From positions 62,001 through 126,000 of the forward strand of contig NZ_NBBI01000001.1 of the NCBI RefSeq assembly GCF_002197685.1: a stretch of 64,000 bases of DNA. Direction: 5' to 3'. Below the pieces are notes generated by a model that was not told the origin of the DNA, did no database searches, and saw only the letters and a list, made by a program, of their open reading frames with translations. The DNA is from Sphingomonas dokdonensis. Lineage in GTDB: Bacteria; Pseudomonadota; Alphaproteobacteria; Sphingomonadales; Sphingomonadaceae. Below, piece by piece: positions 39,193-50,684 of the stretch. How positions within the stretch are numbered: position 1 is the first letter of the stretch; every line of letters starts with the position of its first letter. Both the position numbers and the translations under genes were made by a program.

Positions 39193-39798
39193 TCAGCTGC
39201 GCAGGGCTGCTGCAGCGCGGGCCTTGGCTTCGATCTCGGCGGGGGTGCCGGTGGTGATCCAGCTGCCGCCGACGCACAGGACGGGGTCGAAGGCGAGCCA
39301 GTCGGGGGCGGTGGCTTCGGTGATGCCGCCGGTGGGGCAGAAGCGGCATTGGTAGAAGGGGGCGGCGAGCGCCTTTAGCGCCTTCAGCCCGCCGGAGGTC
39401 TCGGCGGGGAAGAACTTGAAGTGGGTGAGGCCGAGGTCGAGGCCGCGCATGATGTCGCCCGCCGTGGCGATGCCGGGAAGGTACGGGATGCCGCTGGCGA
39501 TGATCGGATCGGCCAGCCGCTCGGAGAGGCCGGGGGAGACGATGAACTCGGCGCCGGCCCTGGCCACCTGGTCGAACTGATCGGTGGAGACGACGGTGCC
39601 CGCGCCGACGATCGCGCCGGGCACCTGCTTCATCTCGGCGATGGCGTCGAGCGCGGCGGGGGTGCGCAGCGTGACCTCGAGCACGCGCAGGCCGCCGGCG
39701 ACGAGCGCCTCGGCGAGCGGGCGGGCGGTGGCGGCGTCGTCGATCACCAGCACGGGGATGACCGGGCTGGTGCGCATGATGTCTGCGATGGTGGTCAC
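39193..39798 (-). CDS. eda: KDPG aldolase
   Basis: Eda splits 2-keto-3-deoxy-6-phosphogluconate into pyruvate and glyceraldehyde 3-phosphate, the last step of the Entner-Doudoroff pathway. The 201-residue protein has the substrate-binding Glu in [15 protein letters not shown], the Schiff-base lysine in [14 protein letters not shown] near residue 129, and CPTGGIT. It starts at GTG 39798, overlapping the glk stop by four bases (GTGA). It is the last gene of the zwf-pgl-edd-glk-eda operon. Confidence 0.97.
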   Translation of the reverse strand: MTTIADIMRTSPVIPVLVIDDAATARPLAEALVAGGLRVLEVTLRTPAALDAIAEMKQVPGAIVGAGTVVSTDQFDQVARAGAEFIVSPGLSERLADPIIASGIPYLPGIATAGDIMRGLDLGLTHFKFFPAETSGGLKALKALAAPFYQCRFCPTGGITEATAPDWLAFDPVLCVGGSWITTGTPAEIEAKARAAAALRS

Positions 39799-40763
39799 GC
39801 GGTATGCTCCTGGGCGAAGGCGGCCGCGGCGCCGAAGAGGCCGGGCTGGGGATGGGTGATGAGCTTGACCGGGATGCCGGCCATCAGCGACTGGAAGCGC
39901 CCCTTGGCGACGAAGCGCTGGTCGAAGCCGGAGCGGATCAGCTTGTCCTTGATGCGCAGGCCGAGTCCGCCGGCGATCACCACGCCATTGGCGCCATGCG
40001 CGAGCGCGAGATCGCCAGCGGCGGCGCCGAGCGCGAGGCAGAAACGGTCGAGCGCGGCGAGCGCGATCGAGTCGGTACCCTCCAGCGCCTCGGTCCAGAT
40101 CGTCTTGTCGTCGTGCGAGGGGACGGAGCGGCCCTCCATTTCGGCCAGCGTTTCGTAGATCGCGACAATGCCGGGGCCGGCGCAGATCCGCTCGGTCGAG
40201 ACGCGGGTGAAGGTGCGGCGGAGACGGCGCAGGATCGCGTCCTCGATCGGATCGAGCGGGGCGTAATCCATGTGGCCGCCCTCGGTGGGGAGGACGTGGT
40301 AGCCGGCGCCGGTCTTCAGCACCTGAGCGACGCCGAGCCCGGTGCCGGGGCCGCAGACGGTGGTGACGCCTTTCTCGGGGAGCGGCATGTCCGGGCCGCA
40401 GAGGTGGTCGAAATCCTGCTCCGGCAGCTGCGCCACGGCGTGGCCGATCGCGCCGAAATCGTTGATGATCGTATAGGTGTCGGCGCCCAACCGCTCGGGG
40501 ATGAGCGAGGGGCGGATCACCCAGGGGTTGTTGGTGAGGCGGATGACGTCGCCGGTGATCGGCGAGGCGACGGCGATCGCCGCGGCCTTTGGGACGGGGC
40601 GGTCGAGCTTCTTTTCGAACGCCTGCCAGGCGGTCTGCAGGCTGGCGTGCTCGGCGGTCTTCAGCGTGACGGGCTCGCCGAGCGAGACGACGCGGCCGCC
40701 CGCCACCTCAGCAATGGCGAAGCGGGCGTGGGTGCCGCCGAGATCGACCGAAACCAATTCCAT
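39795..40763 (-). CDS. glk: Glucokinase
   Basis: Glucokinase phosphorylates glucose to glucose 6-phosphate with ATP. The 322-residue protein opens [20 protein letters not shown], with the ATP phosphate-1 motif DLGGTHARF. It has [14 protein letters not shown], and the glucose-binding [11 protein letters not shown] near residue 155. This is the bacterial Glk type, not the ROK type. It follows edd by about 95 bp, which hold a 10-bp hairpin, and is translationally coupled to eda. ATG 40763 is preferred because the frame upstream is antisense to edd-region shadows. Confidence 0.96.
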   Translation of the reverse strand: MELVSVDLGGTHARFAIAEVAGGRVVSLGEPVTLKTAEHASLQTAWQAFEKKLDRPVPKAAAIAVASPITGDVIRLTNNPWVIRPSLIPERLGADTYTIINDFGAIGHAVAQLPEQDFDHLCGPDMPLPEKGVTTVCGPGTGLGVAQVLKTGAGYHVLPTEGGHMDYAPLDPIEDAILRRLRRTFTRVSTERICAGPGIVAIYETLAEMEGRSVPSHDDKTIWTEALEGTDSIALAALDRFCLALGAAAGDLALAHGANGVVIAGGLGLRIKDKLIRSGFDQRFVAKGRFQSLMAGIPVKLITHPQPGLFGAAAAFAQEHTA

Positions 40764-40829
40764 TACGTACTCCCGCGTTCGTTCAGGGGTTGGGCAGTGC
40801 CGGGCGCTTTTGACTGCCCCTCTCCCCGG

Positions 40830-40855
40830 CCCTCTCCCCACAAGTGGGGAGAGGG
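40830..40855. repeat. 10-bp-stem hairpin between edd and glk
   Basis: CCCTCTCCCC at 40830-40839 and GGGGAGAGGG at 40846-40855 are perfect inverted copies around ACAAGT. Just next to it is a further CCCCTCTCCCC copy at 40817-40827. No T-run follows, so it more likely affects mRNA stability than termination. This palindrome type is repeated in many alphaproteobacterial genomes. Confidence 0.75.
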
Positions 40856-40858
40856 AGA

Positions 40859-42691
<1,833 letters not shown>

Positions 42692-42705
42692 GGGGATACT
42701 CTACT

Positions 42706-42777
42706 CCGTTCGGCCCGCGCTTGTCGAAGGTGGCGTGTCTTTGCGGACACGCGCTTCGCCAGGCTCAGCCCGAACGG
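42706..42777. repeat. REP-like palindrome between pgl and edd
   Basis: CCGTTCGG at 42706-42713 and CCGAACGG at 42770-42777 are outer inverted arms. Inner arms GCGTGTC (42733-42739) and GACACGC (42746-42752) form a 7-bp stem around TTTGCG. The sequence GTCGAAGG next to the left arm matches the element at 33119-33200. It lies inside the Entner-Doudoroff operon. Confidence 0.75.
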
Positions 42778-42801
42778 TGTTGGGTGGGCGATCCTGAGCG
42801 C

Positions 42802-43509
42802 CTATTCCGCCCAGTGGATGTCGACGGGCAGTTCGGCGTCGGCGAGGACGCGGCCGATCGGATATGCAGAGCCGGCACCCTGCGCGATCGCGTCTTCAAG
42901 CACCTTGCGCTTCTTGGCGCCGGTGACGGCGATCATCAGCGCCTTTGCGGAGATGATGCCGGCGCGCGACAGGCTGACGCGCGCGACGGGTGCTTCGGCG
43001 GGCAGTTCCTCGGGCATGACGCCGAGCGCGCGGCGCTCGCGCGGGCCATTCAGTGCCTCGTCGAAATCCGGGCCGGGAAAGATCGAGGCGGTGTGGCCGT
43101 CGGCGCCGACGCCGAGCAGGCACAGGTCGAGCGGCCAGTGCAGATCCTGCATCAGCGCATCGGCCGAGCGGCCGGCGGCCTTATAGTCGTCGGTCGCCTG
43201 CGGCACGATCGGCATCACGCGCGCGCCCTTGGGGATGAAGATCTTGCCGATCATCGTCACGTTGCTGAGCGGATCGCCCAGCGGCACGATCCGCTCGTCG
43301 GTCGGCACGATCGTCACGCGCTTCCAGTCAAGCTTCGCGGCGGCGAGCTTCTGATAGATCGGGATCGGGGTCTTGCCGCCCGACAGCGCGATCACCGCCG
43401 CGCCGCGCGCCTCGATCGCGCTTTCGATAATGAACTGAACGTCGCCGGCGACGGCTTCCGCCATCTCCTGTGCGTCGTCATATTCCCACCATTCGATTTC
43501 TTCGCTCAT
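42802..43509 (-). CDS. pgl: 6-Phosphogluconolactonase
   Basis: Pgl hydrolyses 6-phosphogluconolactone to 6-phosphogluconate. The 235-residue protein is of the DevB/NagB type, with ALSGGKTPIPIYQKLA near residue 46, VPTDERIVPLGDPLSNVTMI and LCLLGVGADGHTASIFPG. ATG 43509 is preceded by GGAGAAG; the open frame continues upstream only through the palindrome. Second gene of the operon, between zwf and edd. Confidence 0.96.
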   Translation of the reverse strand: MSEEIEWWEYDDAQEMAEAVAGDVQFIIESAIEARGAAVIALSGGKTPIPIYQKLAAAKLDWKRVTIVPTDERIVPLGDPLSNVTMIGKIFIPKGARVMPIVPQATDDYKAAGRSADALMQDLHWPLDLCLLGVGADGHTASIFPGPDFDEALNGPRERRALGVMPEELPAEAPVARVSLSRAGIISAKALMIAVTGAKKRKVLEDAIAQGAGSAYPIGRVLADAELPVDIHWAE

Positions 43510-43534
43510 GTTCTTCTCCGTCGTGCCGGCCGAA

Positions 43535-43598
43535 GTGCCGGCATCCACCCGTCCCATATCCACCGGCCGGCGATACGCGGCACGGTGGATGCCGGCAC
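43535..43598. repeat. 15-bp perfect inverted repeat between zwf and pgl
   Basis: GTGCCGGCATCCACC at 43535-43549 and GGTGGATGCCGGCAC at 43584-43598 are perfect inverted copies, 34 bp apart, with further CCGGC/GCCGG stems on both sides. The unit fills most of the gap between zwf and pgl. It is a REP-like element type seen in sphingomonads and probably forms a stable mRNA stem. Confidence 0.85.
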
Positions 43599-43620
43599 AA
43601 GGCCGGCATGACGGGTTTGT

Positions 43621-45084
43621 TCAATCGTCCTGCCAGGTGACGCCGTCGCGCTCGGTCAGCGCGATGGAGGCGGCAGGCCCCCAGGTGCCGCCGCTGTAAT
43701 GCTTGGGCTTCATGTCGTTCGCCTTCCATCCTTCGCGGATGGCGTCGATCCAGGTCCATTGCGCCTCCACCTCGTCGCGGCGGACGAACAGCGTCTGGTC
43801 GCCCTCGATCAGGTCGAGCAGCAGGCGCTCATAGGCGATGCGGCGGCGCTTGCCGGCGAATTCGGCATCGAGGCTGAGGTTCAGCGGCACTTCGCGCAGG
43901 CGAATGCCCTCGCGATCAAGGCCCGGCTCCTTCGCCATCACCAGCAGCTGGATATATTCCTCGGGCTGGAGGCGGATGACCAGCATGTTGGGCTGGAGCA
44001 GGCCGCCGCGCCCCGAGAACATCGAGTGCGGGACCGGCTTGAACTGAATCGCGATCTCGCTGCGGCGGGTGGGCATGCGCTTGCCGGTGCGCAGGTAGAA
44101 CGGCACGCCCTGCCAGCGCCAATTGTCGACATGCGCCTTCAAGGCGACGAACGTTTCGGTGTTCGAATCCTTGCCGAGCTCCTCGTCATAACCCTTGACG
44201 ATCTCGCCGTTCACCGCGCCGCCGACATATTGGCCGATGACGCTGTTCTGCGGCACTTCCTCTGGCTTCAGCTGGCGCAGCGAGCGGAAGACCTTGGCCT
44301 TTTCGTCGCGGATCTCGGTGACGTCGTAGCGCGCGGGCGGCTCCATCGCGATGAGAGCGACGAGCTGCAGGATGTGGTTCGCCACCATATCGCGCAGCGC
44401 GCCGGCGCCGTCGTAATAGCCGGCGCGATCCTCCAGCCCGACCGTCTCGCTGACGGTGATCTGGACGTTGTCGATGCCTTGCGCGTTCCACACTGGCTCG
44501 AAGAAGGAATTGCCGAAGCGCAGCGCCAGGATGTTCTGTACCGTCTCCTTGCCGAGATAATGGTCGATGCGGAAGATCCGCTCTTCGGGGAAGGCGGTGG
44601 CGACGCAATCGTTGATCTCGCGGCTGGAGGCGAGATCGTAGCCGAGCGGCTTTTCGAGGCCGATGCGCACCGTTTCGCCGGCGAGCCCGGCGCTTTCGAG
44701 GCCGCGGATCACACTTTCGAACAAGGACGGCGCGGTGGAGAGGAAGATCGCGAGGCCACCCGACACGTCGCCGACCTTGCGGGCGAGCACGTCATAGCCC
44801 TCCAGCGTGGTGGCATCGAGCGACTGATATTGCAGCCGTTCGAGGAAGGAGGCGATTGCGTCCGCGTCCTTGCGATCCTTGGGAAGGAACTCCTCGAGCG
44901 CCTCTTTCGCAAAGGCACGGAAGCTGGCGTCGTCATGCTCTGAGCGGGCGGTGCCGGTGATCGTCAGATCCTCGGGCAGCAGCTTGTCGGCGTGGAGGCC
45001 GTAGAGCGAGGGCAGCAGCATGCGCTGCGCCAGATCGCCCGTCGCGCCGAACAACAATAATTTACCCACCGGATTGCGCTGCAT
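43621..45084 (-). CDS. zwf: Glucose-6-phosphate dehydrogenase
   Basis: Zwf oxidises glucose 6-phosphate to the lactone with NADP or NAD. The 487-residue protein has the cofactor motif LLFGATGDLAQRMLLPSLY, the substrate site RIDHYLGKETVQNILALRFG with the active-site His, and EKPLGYDLASSREIND. Start ATG 45084, with AGGAGGAG in a good position. It is the first gene of the Entner-Doudoroff operon; argC ends 66 bp upstream on the same strand, so a promoter for the operon, or read-through from argC, must lie in that gap. Confidence 0.98.
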   Translation of the reverse strand: MQRNPVGKLLLFGATGDLAQRMLLPSLYGLHADKLLPEDLTITGTARSEHDDASFRAFAKEALEEFLPKDRKDADAIASFLERLQYQSLDATTLEGYDVLARKVGDVSGGLAIFLSTAPSLFESVIRGLESAGLAGETVRIGLEKPLGYDLASSREINDCVATAFPEERIFRIDHYLGKETVQNILALRFGNSFFEPVWNAQGIDNVQITVSETVGLEDRAGYYDGAGALRDMVANHILQLVALIAMEPPARYDVTEIRDEKAKVFRSLRQLKPEEVPQNSVIGQYVGGAVNGEIVKGYDEELGKDSNTETFVALKAHVDNWRWQGVPFYLRTGKRMPTRRSEIAIQFKPVPHSMFSGRGGLLQPNMLVIRLQPEEYIQLLVMAKEPGLDREGIRLREVPLNLSLDAEFAGKRRRIAYERLLLDLIEGDQTLFVRRDEVEAQWTWIDAIREGWKANDMKPKHYSGGTWGPAASIALTERDGVTWQDD

Positions 45085-45150
45085 GGGGGCTCCTCCTTCT
45101 GCGTTGTCGCTACCGCGCCCGAAGCGGATCGCGCCCGTCGGGCGAGGGGA

Positions 45151-46065
45151 TCAGTGCACCAGCCCCGCGAGCGGATCGGCGCCGATCATGATGTTGAGGT
45201 TCTGCACCGCGGCACCCGACGCGCCCTTGCCCAGATTGTCGAGCGTGGCGACGAGGCGGAACTGGCCGGCGTCGGGGCTGGCAAAGGCGTGCAGCGTCAT
45301 GCGATCGGTGCCGGCGTCATCCTCGATCCGGATTAGCGTGGCGGGATCGGCCGCGACGCGGACCAGCGGCGCGTTTCTATAGGCATCGCTCAGGGCTCCG
45401 CGCACCTGATCGAGCGTGGTGCCGGCGGCGAGATGCGCGGCGTGGAGCGGCACTTCGATCACCATGCCGCGGTGAATGTTCGCGACCGAGGGCATGAAGA
45501 TCGGCGCCACGGTGAGGCGAGCGTGCTGCGTCATTTCGGGCACATGCTTGTGGCCGAGGCCGAGCGCATAGGCGCGGTGGGCGGAGCCGGCGCCGCTTTC
45601 GAACTCTGCGATCATCGCCTTGCCACCGCCCGAATAGCCCGAGGTGCCGTGTACGGCGAGCGGGGTGTCGGCAACCAGCAGCCCGGCGCGCACCAGCGGG
45701 GCGACGAGCGCGAGAAAGCCGGTGGGATAGCAGCCGGGATTGGAGACGCGGGCGGCGCCGGCGACGTCGAAGCCGAGCTCGGGAAAGCCATAGGTCCAGC
45801 CTGCGGCGACGCGATGCGCGCTGGACGCGTCGATCACGCGGGTGCGCGGATTGTCGATCAGCGCCACCGCCTCGCGCGCAGCGTCATCGGGCAGGCACAG
45901 GATCACGACATCGGCGGCGTTGACCGCGTCGCGCCGGGCGGCGGCGTCCTTGCGCTTGTTGTCGGCGAGCGTGACCAGCTCCAGATCGGTGCGGCCGGCG
46001 AGCCGCTCGCGGATCTCTAGCCCCGTCGTGCCGGCCGCGCCGTCGATGAAGACGCTGGCGGTCAT
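45151..46065 (-). CDS. argC: N-acetyl-gamma-glutamyl-phosphate reductase, short type
   Basis: ArgC reduces N-acetylglutamyl phosphate to the semialdehyde in arginine synthesis. The 304-residue protein is of the short type 2 family. It starts [20 protein letters not shown], with the catalytic cysteine in [16 protein letters not shown] near residue 110 and [14 protein letters not shown]. Its start overlaps the stop of an SH3 gene by four bases (ATGA), so translation of the two is coupled. Confidence 0.96.
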   Translation of the reverse strand: MTASVFIDGAAGTTGLEIRERLAGRTDLELVTLADNKRKDAAARRDAVNAADVVILCLPDDAAREAVALIDNPRTRVIDASSAHRVAAGWTYGFPELGFDVAGAARVSNPGCYPTGFLALVAPLVRAGLLVADTPLAVHGTSGYSGGGKAMIAEFESGAGSAHRAYALGLGHKHVPEMTQHARLTVAPIFMPSVANIHRGMVIEVPLHAAHLAAGTTLDQVRGALSDAYRNAPLVRVAADPATLIRIEDDAGTDRMTLHAFASPDAGQFRLVATLDNLGKGASGAAVQNLNIMIGADPLAGLVH

Positions 46066-46385
46066 GCGGCGTCCCGCAGCGCCGTTGCCGGGACATAGCC
46101 GACCAGGCCGCTGGCGGGCGCGACGCCCCAGGCGAGTTCGCCGGTAATGTCGAGCAGCTCGAACGAATCGCCCGGCGCCAGCGTGGCGAGCGTGTCGCCG
46201 TCCGCGGCACGGGTGGCGCGCAAGGGGGCCTCGACCGCGACGACGCGCGGGAGCGGGGCGGCATAATGCGGGGCGAAGACCTGATCGGCGAGGCGGACGT
46301 CCGCCAGATCGCCGCGCACGGCGAAGCGCGCCGGATCGAGCACGCGCGACCGGCCGACCAGCGCGAACGTCTTACGCGGTGGCAC
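46062..46385 (-). CDS. Orphan SH3-domain protein coupled to argC
   Basis: A 107-residue protein starting at GTG 46385 inside the end of the MarR gene. It shows the N-terminal part of alphaproteobacterial NlpC/P60 proteins: [20 protein letters not shown] followed by one bacterial SH3 domain ([45 protein letters not shown]). The protein stops exactly where a second SH3 or the NlpC/P60 catalytic domain would begin, so it has no peptidase. It may bind peptidoglycan or be a reduced remnant kept for coupling. It overlaps MarR by 14 bp and argC by 4 bp. Confidence 0.75.
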   Translation of the reverse strand: MPPRKTFALVGRSRVLDPARFAVRGDLADVRLADQVFAPHYAAPLPRVVAVEAPLRATRAADGDTLATLAPGDSFELLDITGELAWGVAPASGLVGYVPATALRDAA

Positions 46386-46728
46386 GAGCGGGGACGGGCT
46401 GGTCGCCGTCACCGAGGAAATGGCCGAACTCCTCAAGAAATGTTGCCCCTTCGGATGTGCGCGCGACGAAGATGTTGCGCTTGTCGCTATCGTCGCGTTG
46501 GCGGCGCAGATAGCCGAGCGCACCGAGCCTGTTCAAGGCGCGTGTCACAACCGGTTTGGAAACATTGAGAATGCGCGCAAGACCGCGCACCGTATGCGGC
46601 CCGGGCTTCAGATATACCACCAGCAGAAGGGCCATTTGCCGGTTGGTCAGATCCGGTTCGCCCGAGCGGACATAATCCACCAGGGTGTTCATCCAGGAAC
46701 TGAGATCGGAATTCGCCAAAATTGCCAC
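46372..46728 (-). CDS. MarR-family winged-helix regulator
   Basis: A 118-residue winged-helix protein starting at GTG 46728. It has GEPDLTNRQMALLLVVYLKP, the recognition helix LARILNVSKPVVTRALNRLG and the wing YLRRQRDDSDKRNIFVART, typical of MarR/LdtR-type regulators in sphingomonads. It is the first gene of a tight series with the SH3 gene, argC and then the Entner-Doudoroff genes. Its ligand is unknown; a cell-wall related role is a possible guess from LdtR. Confidence 0.88.
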   Translation of the reverse strand: MAILANSDLSSWMNTLVDYVRSGEPDLTNRQMALLLVVYLKPGPHTVRGLARILNVSKPVVTRALNRLGALGYLRRQRDDSDKRNIFVARTSEGATFLEEFGHFLGDGDQPVPARATA

Positions 46729-46932
46729 GTTGCGTCATCCGGATACAGGGCCGCTGATGCGTGCCATTCGCGAGAGATAACGTCCGCCTGCGCCGCTGGT
46801 TTCAGAACTGTCACGAAATCCGTTAAGGTTGTTCGGCGGTTGTGGGTCGCGTGCCGGGCAGTTGATCGCAGGGCCGCTGGGCCCTATGTGCGCGCATCCG
46901 CTGGCATGCGCCGGCCCAATATCGAGTTCAGC

Positions 46933-47322
46933 ATGTTTACCTTCCTTCTCGTCGTTCAGGCGATCATCGCCGCCGCCCTCGTGACGGTGATCCTGATGCA
47001 GCGGTCCGAAGGTGGTGGGCTGACCAGCGGCGGCAGCCCGTCGGGGCTGATGTCCGCACGCGGCGCGGCGGATTTCCTGACGCGGGCCACCTCCGTGCTG
47101 GCGGCGCTGTTCGTGCTGATGTCGATCACGCTGGCGGTGCTGGCGGCGAATCGCGGCGGCACCAATGTCGACACCTCGCTGGAGCGGACCGCACCCGTGG
47201 CGCAGACGGCGCCGCAGCCGCAGAGCGACGACGCGGCACTCTCCGGCGCGGAAGCGGCCGCAGCGGCGGCGGCGGCGAACCAGATGGCGCCGGCCGATAA
47301 CGGCGTGCCGCTCGCCCGCTAA
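46933..47322 (+). CDS. secG: Preprotein translocase subunit SecG
   Basis: SecG is the small membrane subunit of the SecYEG channel. The 129-residue protein has two hydrophobic helices: MFTFLLVVQAIIAAALVTVI and VLAALFVLMSITLAVLAAN. The loop is LMQRSEGGGLTSGGSPSGLM and SARGAADFLTRAT, a strong SecG signature. The tail is Ala-rich. In the approximately 200-bp leader, an AGGGCC-GCTG-GGCCCT hairpin lies at 46870-46885. Next gene is pyrG, 87 bp downstream. Confidence 0.95.
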   Translation: MFTFLLVVQAIIAAALVTVILMQRSEGGGLTSGGSPSGLMSARGAADFLTRATSVLAALFVLMSITLAVLAANRGGTNVDTSLERTAPVAQTAPQPQSDDAALSGAEAAAAAAAANQMAPADNGVPLAR

Positions 47323-47409
47323 TTTTACCCGGTTCGCCGGTTTTCGTGGTGCCCGCGGCGACGCGGGCGCTTGTGTACCATGCTTGTTCGAGGCTAATCC
47401 GATATCCCC

Positions 47410-49044
47410 ATGGCGCGGTTCATTTTCATCACCGGCGGCGTGGTCTCCTCGCTTGGCAAAGGTCTCATGGCGGCGAGCCTCGCGGCGCTCCTCCAGGCGC
47501 GCGGCTATCGCGTGCGTATCCGCAAGTTCGATCCGTATCTGAACGTCGATCCGGGCACGATGAGCCCGTACCAGCATGGCGAAGTCTATGTGACCGACGA
47601 CGGGGCGGAAACCGACCTCGACCTTGGCCATTACGAGCGCTTCACCGGCGTCGCGGCGCGGCAGAGCGATAACGTGACCTCGGGCCGGATCTATCAGCAG
47701 ATCATCCAGCGCGAGCGGCGCGGCGATTATCTCGGCGCGACGGTGCAGGTGATCCCGCACGTGACCGACGCGATCAAGGCGTTCGCCAAGGACCAGACCG
47801 ACGACCTCGATTTCGTGCTGTGCGAGATCGGCGGCACGGTGGGCGATATCGAGTCGCTGCCGTTCATCGAGGCGATCCGCCAGCTGAAGAACGAGGTGGG
47901 CCGCGGCAATGCGATCAGCGTCCACGTGACGCTGGTGCCGTATATCGCGGCGGCGGGTGAGCTGAAGACCAAGCCGACGCAGCATTCGGTGCGCGAGCTC
48001 GCCGCGCTGGGCGTGCAGCCCGATGTGCTGGTGTGCCGCTGCGAACAGCCGCTGCCGCCATCCGAGCGGGCGAAGATCGCGCTGTTCTGCAACGTGCCCG
48101 AAACGGCGGTGATCCCGGCGCTCGATGCGAAGAGCATCTATGCGGTGCCGCTGCAATATCACGGCGAGGGGCTGGATACCGAGGTGCTGCGCGCGTTCGG
48201 CATCACGCCGTCGTCCGCGCCCGACCTGTCGCGCTGGACCGAGATCGTCGATCGCCTGACCAACCCGGAAGGCGAAGTGACCGTCGGCGTCGTGGGCAAA
48301 TATGTCGGCCTGCAGGACGCGTACAAGTCGCTGAACGAGGCGCTGGTGCATGGCGGCATCGCCAACCGCGTGAAGGTGAACGTCCGCTGGATCGACGCCG
48401 AGATCTTCGAGAATGACGATGCCGAGATCGCCGCGCAGCTCGAGCCGTGCGACGCGATCCTGGTACCGGGCGCGTTCGGCGAGCGCGGCGCGGAGGGCAA
48501 GATCGCCAGCGTGCGCTTCGCGCGCGAGCGGGAGATCCCGTATTTCGGCATCTGCTTCGGGATGCAGATGGCGTGCGTCGAGGGCGCGCGCGACCTCGCC
48601 GGCATCTCGCAGGCGTCGTCGACCGAGTTCGGCCCGACGACCGAGCCGGTGGTGGGCCTGATCACCGAATGGATGGGCCGTGACGGGCTGCAGAAGCGCG
48701 AGGCCGAGGGCGACCTGGGCGGCACGATGCGGCTGGGCGCTTATGAGGCGAAGCTCGCCGGCAACAGCGTCGTTGCGTCGATCTATGGCGACACGACGAT
48801 CCACGAGCGGCACCGTCACCGTTACGAGGTGAACACCGGGTACAAGGACGCGCTGGAAAAGGGCGGCCTCGTCTTCTCCGGCATGTCGCCCGACGGCACC
48901 TTGCCCGAGATCGTCGAGCGGCCGGATCATCCGTGGTTCGTCGGTGTGCAGTTCCACCCGGAGCTGAAGAGCAAGCCGTTCGATCCGCATCCGCTGTTCG
49001 CCAGCTTCATCGGCGCGGCGGTGAAGCAGAGCCGGCTTGTCTGA
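47410..49044 (+). CDS. pyrG: CTP synthase
   Basis: PyrG makes CTP from UTP, ATP and glutamine. The 544-residue protein begins [20 protein letters not shown], with the P-loop in the synthetase domain, [11 protein letters not shown] and the glutaminase domain with the catalytic cysteine in [20 protein letters not shown] near residue 381 and the His-Glu pair in QFHPELKS near the C-terminus. Downstream, a Nudix gene overlaps its last eight bases. Confidence 0.99.
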   Translation: MARFIFITGGVVSSLGKGLMAASLAALLQARGYRVRIRKFDPYLNVDPGTMSPYQHGEVYVTDDGAETDLDLGHYERFTGVAARQSDNVTSGRIYQQIIQRERRGDYLGATVQVIPHVTDAIKAFAKDQTDDLDFVLCEIGGTVGDIESLPFIEAIRQLKNEVGRGNAISVHVTLVPYIAAAGELKTKPTQHSVRELAALGVQPDVLVCRCEQPLPPSERAKIALFCNVPETAVIPALDAKSIYAVPLQYHGEGLDTEVLRAFGITPSSAPDLSRWTEIVDRLTNPEGEVTVGVVGKYVGLQDAYKSLNEALVHGGIANRVKVNVRWIDAEIFENDDAEIAAQLEPCDAILVPGAFGERGAEGKIASVRFAREREIPYFGICFGMQMACVEGARDLAGISQASSTEFGPTTEPVVGLITEWMGRDGLQKREAEGDLGGTMRLGAYEAKLAGNSVVASIYGDTTIHERHRHRYEVNTGYKDALEKGGLVFSGMSPDGTLPEIVERPDHPWFVGVQFHPELKSKPFDPHPLFASFIGAAVKQSRLV

Positions 49045-49618
49045 TTTCGGCGAGGGCGATCTGCCGCCATGGCAGGTCGTCGCCTCGCGGCTGGTGATCG
49101 ACGATCCGTGGCTGCGGGTGCGCGCGGACGATTGCGTGACGGCCGAGGGCGCACGGATCGCGCCGTTCTTCGTGACCGAATATCCCGACTGGGCGATCGT
49201 CGTCGCGATCGACACCGATGGCTGCCTGTTGCTGGTGGATCAATATCGCCACGGCTGGGGCGTGACGAGTCGCGAGCTGCCGACCGGCGCGGTCGATCCG
49301 GGCGATGTGGACGCGATCGCCGCGGGGCAGCGCGAGCTGCTGGAGGAAACCGGCTATGGCGGCGGCGACTGGCGGCTGGTGGCGACGCTGGCACCCAATC
49401 CGTCGAACCAGTCGAACCGCTGCTTCGTGCTGCTGGCGACGGGGGTGACGAAGCTGGCCGAGCCGCAGGACGAGCCGACCGAGCGGCTGCGGCTGGTGGC
49501 GCTGCCGGTCGCCGAGGCGGTGGCGGTCGGGCGGCGCGGCGGGATCGTGCAGGCGATGCATGTCGCGGCGCTGGCCATGGCGCTGCCGGCGGAATGGGGC
49601 GGGTCGGCGGGCGCATAA
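49037..49618 (+). CDS. Nudix hydrolase
   Basis: A 193-residue Nudix hydrolase. It has the Nudix box region [20 protein letters not shown] followed by ETGYGG; the REL-LEETG core is intact but the stretch before it is one residue longer than usual, and Asp replaces the first Glu. The start is TTG 49037, overlapping pyrG by eight bases, with no ATG nearby. Neighbouring features ([24 protein letters not shown]) are like ADP-ribose or nucleoside-diphosphate-sugar hydrolases. It probably cleans up a nucleotide in the cytosol. Confidence 0.88.
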   Translation: MSDFGEGDLPPWQVVASRLVIDDPWLRVRADDCVTAEGARIAPFFVTEYPDWAIVVAIDTDGCLLLVDQYRHGWGVTSRELPTGAVDPGDVDAIAAGQRELLEETGYGGGDWRLVATLAPNPSNQSNRCFVLLATGVTKLAEPQDEPTERLRLVALPVAEAVAVGRRGGIVQAMHVAALAMALPAEWGGSAGA

Positions 49619-49919
49619 ATCTGTGCATCGTGGCGGGATTAGGCCGCAAACTCATGAAGCGGACCGGCCGCTAACGCCCCAAAACCGTCACTCGCCGGCT
49701 TCGCCAACGCTCCCGAAAGCGGCCGCTTGTTCAACGAGCAGAAGACGTCGGATGACCGGCCAGTCTGATGGTTCGCGGGCAATAATGGTTGTGGGAGTTT
49801 GGCCCTCTCGCCGGATCGCACTCGGTCAACGCGCTCGAACTGCAAGGGGGCGGATCAATGCCGGCTAGGCTATTGCCTTATTCACAATGTTTTAGGGGCG
49901 CGTGCCTTATCTGTTTACC
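49619..49919. other. Intergenic region between Nudix gene and EAL gene
   Basis: About 300 bp without a gene I can support. Composition drifts to lower G+C towards the EAL gene. The palindrome AGCGGCCGCT is near 49717. No promoter or terminator is clear. Confidence 0.4.
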
Positions 49920-50684
49920 ATGAGAATGGAACGTCTTTGCAGCGGCTGTCGCGATGGCTCGGATTTCGAGTTGCCCTTCACGATGGCCTTCCAGCCAATC
50001 GTAGACGTCGCAGCCGGAAAGGTTTTCGCTTATGAGGCGCTGGTTCGAGGCGTCGCCGGCGCTGGCGCGCATCAGATCCTCTCGGGTGTTAACGAAGCCA
50101 ATCGCTACTCATTCGATCAGGCGTGTCGGGTCAAAGCAATCGAGATGGCCGTTGAAGCAGGGCTAATGCAGAGCGATGCGAAGCTCTCGATCAATTTTCT
50201 GCCAAACGCAGTCTACTCGCCCCTCGCATGTATCCAGCTGACGCTCGCCACTGCTCGTAGTGTGGATTTGCCTACCGACAGGCTGATCTTCGAGTTCACT
50301 GAAAATGAGCAAATGGGCTCGCCTGAGCACGTGTCGTCGATCATCGACACCTACAAGAAAATCGGATTTACCGTCGCAATCGATGATTTCGGCGCCGGAC
50401 ATTCCGGCCTGGATATGTTTGCAAGCTTTTGCCCCGACGAGATCAAGCTCGATATGCAGCTGGTGCGCGGAATAGACGGCGACCATCGTCGTCAGGCAAT
50501 CGTGCGTGCTGTCGTCAATATGTGCGAAGATCTAAACACGCTTGTCGTCGCGGAAGGAATAGAAAACGCGCAAGAAGCATCGGCACTGCGCAATCTGGGC
50601 GTGCGATACCATCAGGGTTACTGGTATGCGCGGCCGAAAATCGGCAAATTGCCGGCTATCAATCCCGAGTGTTTCGTCAACTGA
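49920..50684 (+). CDS. Stand-alone EAL-domain c-di-GMP phosphodiesterase
   Basis: A 254-residue protein composed almost only of an EAL domain, which hydrolyses c-di-GMP to pGpG. The active-site residues are visible: the EAL motif in YEALVRG near residue 36, NFLPNA, EFTENE, IDDFGAGHSGLD, DEIKLDMQLVRGID with the lysine, VVAEGIEN and RYHQGYWYARP. ATG 49920 is chosen; GTG 49902 is a longer option. The N-terminus has two cysteines in LCSGCRDG, which may be a redox or metal sensor. Composition is around 53% G+C in a sampled line, below its neighbours. Confidence 0.92.
   Translation: MRMERLCSGCRDGSDFELPFTMAFQPIVDVAAGKVFAYEALVRGVAGAGAHQILSGVNEANRYSFDQACRVKAIEMAVEAGLMQSDAKLSINFLPNAVYSPLACIQLTLATARSVDLPTDRLIFEFTENEQMGSPEHVSSIIDTYKKIGFTVAIDDFGAGHSGLDMFASFCPDEIKLDMQLVRGIDGDHRRQAIVRAVVNMCEDLNTLVVAEGIENAQEASALRNLGVRYHQGYWYARPKIGKLPAINPECFVN

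Noticed and set aside
46735..49215. 826-residue open frame opposite secG-pyrG
   Set aside because: Antisense shadow of pyrG, with Arg/His-rich composition unlike a protein.
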